Below, one piece after another: positions 5,651 through 7,186 of a stretch of 7,186 nt of DNA (positions are counted from its first letter, which is position 1; every line of letters starts with the position of its first letter). Below the pieces are notes generated by a model. That model made no database searches and was not told the origin of the DNA. It saw nothing but the letters and a program-made list of their open reading frames with translations. This stretch comes from JBDLSO01 sp039799445 (GTDB lineage Bacteria; Patescibacteriota; Minisyncoccia; Phycocordibacterales; UBA5272), in assembly GCA_039799445.1 (NCBI GenBank), contig JBDLSO010000037.1, positions 1 to 7,186 on the forward strand. The letters run 5' to 3'. The position numbers and the translations under genes were made by a program.

Positions 5651-6004
5651 ATGACACGATCTCTTTATAAAGGCCCATACGTAGACGAACGTCTACTTAA
5701 GAAAATAGAAGGCAAAAAACCATCAGAAACTGGTCCTATTAAAACATGGATTAGACGAAGTGATATATCACCTGAAATGGTTGGATTTATCTTTGCTGTA
5801 TACAACGGAAAAATGCATATCGACGTTCTCGTAACTGAGGATATGGTTGGTCACAAACTTGGTGAATTTTCTCCAACAAAGAAATTCGTACGTCATGGAG
5901 GTAAGATGCAAAAAGAACTGGATCAAAAGAAGAAAGAATCAGAAATTGCAGCAGCCAAAGCAGCCAAAGCAAGTGCAGGAACTGACACTAAAAAGAAGAA
6001 ATAA
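5651..6004 (+). CDS. rpsS: 30S ribosomal protein S19 with extended C-terminal tail
   Basis: Small-subunit head protein near the A-site tRNA and the B1 intersubunit bridges. The ATG at 5651 gives the canonical start [10 protein letters not shown] and 117 residues; a TTG 12 bases upstream is in frame but would add non-conserved residues. Core motifs are KTWIRRSDI (31-39), [10 protein letters not shown] (48-57), [13 protein letters not shown] (61-73) and SPTKKF (74-79). E. coli S19 has 92 residues. The extra length is a Lys/Ala/Glu-rich tail (about 86-117) that is probably helical or disordered and contains a tandem AAK repeat. No Shine-Dalgarno is present. It follows its own promoter and ends seven bases before rplV. 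Confidence 0.96.
   Translation: MTRSLYKGPYVDERLLKKIEGKKPSETGPIKTWIRRSDISPEMVGFIFAVYNGKMHIDVLVTEDMVGHKLGEFSPTKKFVRHGGKMQKELDQKKKESEIAAAKAAKASAGTDTKKKK
5951..5968 (+). repeat. Tandem 9-base duplication within the rpsS tail
   Basis: GCAGCCAAA occurs twice back to back and encodes Ala-Ala-Lys twice in the S19 C-terminal tail. This is consistent with tail growth by replication slippage. A ninefold in-frame unit keeps the reading frame. Confidence 0.6.
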
Positions 6005-6011
6005 TTAATAT

Positions 6012-6404
6012 ATGAAAGCAACTCTTACAAATTACAGACAGGCACCGCGAAAAGTTCGCTTGATTGGTGACCTTATAAAAGGAAAGGAAGCTACTCGCGC
6101 ACTCGCAGAGTTATCTATGCTTGTAAAGCGTGGATCACTTCCAATGCACACACTTCTTGCTTCTGCTATCGCAAATGCACGTCACAATAGTAATCTTTCT
6201 GAATCAGAACTATTTGTAAAATCTGTACGAGTAGACAAAGCGGTTGTACTTAAACGTATGATGCCTCGTGCCCGTGGACGCGGCTTTCCAATTCACAAGC
6301 ACACTAGTCATGTGGTAATTGAACTTGCTCATACAAATGAAGCAGGACCAAAAACAACACTAGGAAAGAAACTAGCTAAACAATCTAAGAGAGCCACAAA
6401 ATAA
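6012..6404 (+). CDS. rplV: 50S ribosomal protein L22
   Basis: Large-subunit protein whose beta-hairpin, with L4, forms the exit-tunnel constriction. It has 130 residues (E. coli 110). Landmarks are the N-terminal APRKVRLIGDLIKGK (11-25), LLASAIANARHN (48-59), and the hairpin KRMMPRARGRGFPIHKHTSH (81-100). The Met-Pro-Arg-Ala core at the loop tip is intact. The N-terminus is short, starting directly at the KATLTNYRQAPRK region, and a C-terminal Lys-rich extension (about 107-130) accounts for the extra length. The ATG at 6012 has no clear Shine-Dalgarno. The gene is seven bases after rpsS and four bases before rpsC. Confidence 0.96.
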   Translation: MKATLTNYRQAPRKVRLIGDLIKGKEATRALAELSMLVKRGSLPMHTLLASAIANARHNSNLSESELFVKSVRVDKAVVLKRMMPRARGRGFPIHKHTSHVVIELAHTNEAGPKTTLGKKLAKQSKRATK

Positions 6405-6408
6405 AGTT

Positions 6409-7092
6409 ATGACACACGTAGTACACCCTTATTCACACCGTCTTGGAATCATTCGTGATTGGAAATCACGCTGGTTCGCAGACAAAAAAACATACACAGA
6501 CAATTTGCGCGGCGACGTACTCTTGCGAGAATTCTTGCAAAAGAAACTTCGTGGTATGTACATTTCTTCTATACAAGTAGAAAGAGATCAAAATACAATG
6601 AAAGTACTTATTCACACATCTCGTCCAGGTATGGTTATCGGGAGAAGTGGAGAAGGAATGCAAAAAATTCGCGCTGCAGTGATCAAATTCGCTCGTAGCA
6701 AGAAAATACTATTTCCAATTGACTTCAAACTAGACGTTGTAGAAGTACAAAATCCAGAGCAAGACGCTGCTATTGTAGCTGCTATGGTGGTAGAAGCACT
6801 TGAAAAGCGTCTTCCGTTCCGTCGCGTACTCAAACAAACAATAGAAAAAACTATGGCATCGCGTGGTGTGCTCGGTGCAAAAATCAGCCTCTCTGGACGC
6901 CTTGGTGGTGCAGATATGGCACGTAAAGAATCAATCAAAAAAGGAGGTATCCCACTACAAACACTTCGTGCCGATATCGACTTTGCGCGCGATCGTGCAA
7001 ATATGACATACGGTGTGATAGGTGTAAAAGTATGGATATACAAAGGTCTTGTGTTCGACGAAAAAGCTGCATCAAAACAACAGTCAAATTAA
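6409..7092 (+). CDS. rpsC: 30S ribosomal protein S3
   Basis: Small-subunit protein at the mRNA entry channel, with mRNA helicase activity described in E. coli. It has 227 residues (E. coli 233). The N-terminus MTHVVHPYSHRLGI differs from the usual M-G-Q-K-V-H-P but keeps HP and RLGI. The KH domain has its GXXG loop at G78-R79-S80-G81 (VIGRSGEGM). PFRRVLKQ (136-143) retains Arg138, Arg139 and Lys142, matching E. coli Arg131, Arg132 and Lys135 of the helicase site. SGRLGGADMAR (162-172), LRADIDFA (186-193) and YGVIGVKVWIYKG (201-213) complete the C-terminal domain. A short polar tail ends the protein. The ATG lies four bases after rplV with no Shine-Dalgarno, suggesting translational coupling. 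Confidence 0.98.
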   Translation: MTHVVHPYSHRLGIIRDWKSRWFADKKTYTDNLRGDVLLREFLQKKLRGMYISSIQVERDQNTMKVLIHTSRPGMVIGRSGEGMQKIRAAVIKFARSKKILFPIDFKLDVVEVQNPEQDAAIVAAMVVEALEKRLPFRRVLKQTIEKTMASRGVLGAKISLSGRLGGADMARKESIKKGGIPLQTLRADIDFARDRANMTYGVIGVKVWIYKGLVFDEKAASKQQSN

Positions 7093-7105
7093 TTAAAGTA
7101 TTCTT

Positions 7106-7186
7106 ATGTTATTCCCAAAAAAGACAAAATATAGAAAATGGCAGACAGGCCGTAAATCTCCTGAGAAGCTAGCAAGACCTGATACA
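7106..7186 (+). CDS. rplP: 50S ribosomal protein L16, 3'-partial
   Basis: Only the first 27 codons are inside the window. They read MLFPKKTKYRKWQTGR and continue with a Lys-rich stretch. They match the L16 N-terminus (E. coli MLQPKRTKFRKMHKGR) and fit the position after rpsC in S10 operons. L16 organises the tRNA A-site region of the large subunit. It starts 13 bases after the rpsC stop, without a recognisable Shine-Dalgarno. The rest of the protein cannot be judged. Confidence 0.93.
   Translation, partial: MLFPKKTKYRKWQTGRKSPEKLARPDT

Noticed and set aside
6612..7043. 143-residue - strand frame over rpsC
   Set aside because: It is an antisense shadow of a highly conserved gene with Ser/Ile/Thr-rich content typical of such shadows. 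The same holds for the other - strand frames over tuf, rplD, rplB and the sugar transferase.
1..7186. UGA recoding (as in Gracilibacteria)
   Set aside because: No in-frame TGA occurs in any gene; the abundant glycines are all GGN. TGA is simply not used as a stop among the ten visible stops.

Overview
The window is the start of an S10-type ribosomal protein operon from an AT-rich bacterium. It holds the 3' part of a membrane sugar-phosphate transferase gene, a 412-base non-coding spacer, tuf (EF-Tu), then rpsJ, rplC, rplD, rplW, rplB, rpsS, rplV, rpsC and the first 27 codons of rplP. All genes are on the + strand in canonical bacterial order. Several protein features suggest a Candidate Phyla Radiation / Patescibacteria (Parcubacteria-like) genome: the S3 N-terminus (MTHVVHPYSHRLGI...), the L16 N-terminus (MLFPKK.K.RKW), an N-terminally extended S10, a Lys/Ala-tailed S19, the near absence of Shine-Dalgarno sequences, and tuf following a glycan-type gene instead of fusA. 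This placement is inferred from remembered family patterns, not from a search. Stop codons seen are nine TAA and one TAG, with no TGA; no reading frame contains an in-frame TGA, so TGA-to-glycine recoding is not indicated.

Region 1 (1-885) is a polyprenyl-phosphate sugar-1-phosphate transferase cut by the window edge. Its frame is open to base 1, so the real start lies outside. Region 2 (886-1297) separates it from the translation genes. It contains a very long near-perfect hairpin right after the stop codon, an isolated GC-rich hairpin, an A-tract-rich stretch, a strong promoter (TTGACT, 17 bases, TGC-TATTAT) and a leader of about 97 bases with a hairpin at its 5' end.

Region 3 (1298-5548) is tuf-rpsJ-rplC-rplD-rplW-rplB. 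The rpsJ-rplC gap is unusually long (166 bases) and structured, and is a candidate autoregulatory leader. The rplC-rplD and rplW-rplB gaps are only 7 and 5 bases, and rplD-rplW is 35. Region 4 (5549-7186) is rpsS-rplV-rpsC-rplP. It is preceded by a second promoter with the same architecture as the tuf promoter and by an inverted repeat spanning its -10 box. The S10 operon may therefore be transcribed as at least two units.

The genes jointly supply EF-Tu, which delivers aminoacyl-tRNA, and proteins of both ribosomal subunits: 30S S10, S19 and S3; 50S L3, L4, L23, L2, L22 and L16. No defence system, mobile element, CRISPR array, tRNA or rRNA is visible. The most interesting signals are regulatory: the paired promoters, the candidate operator, the leader structures and the long spacer palindrome. 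No wholly new biological system is evident.
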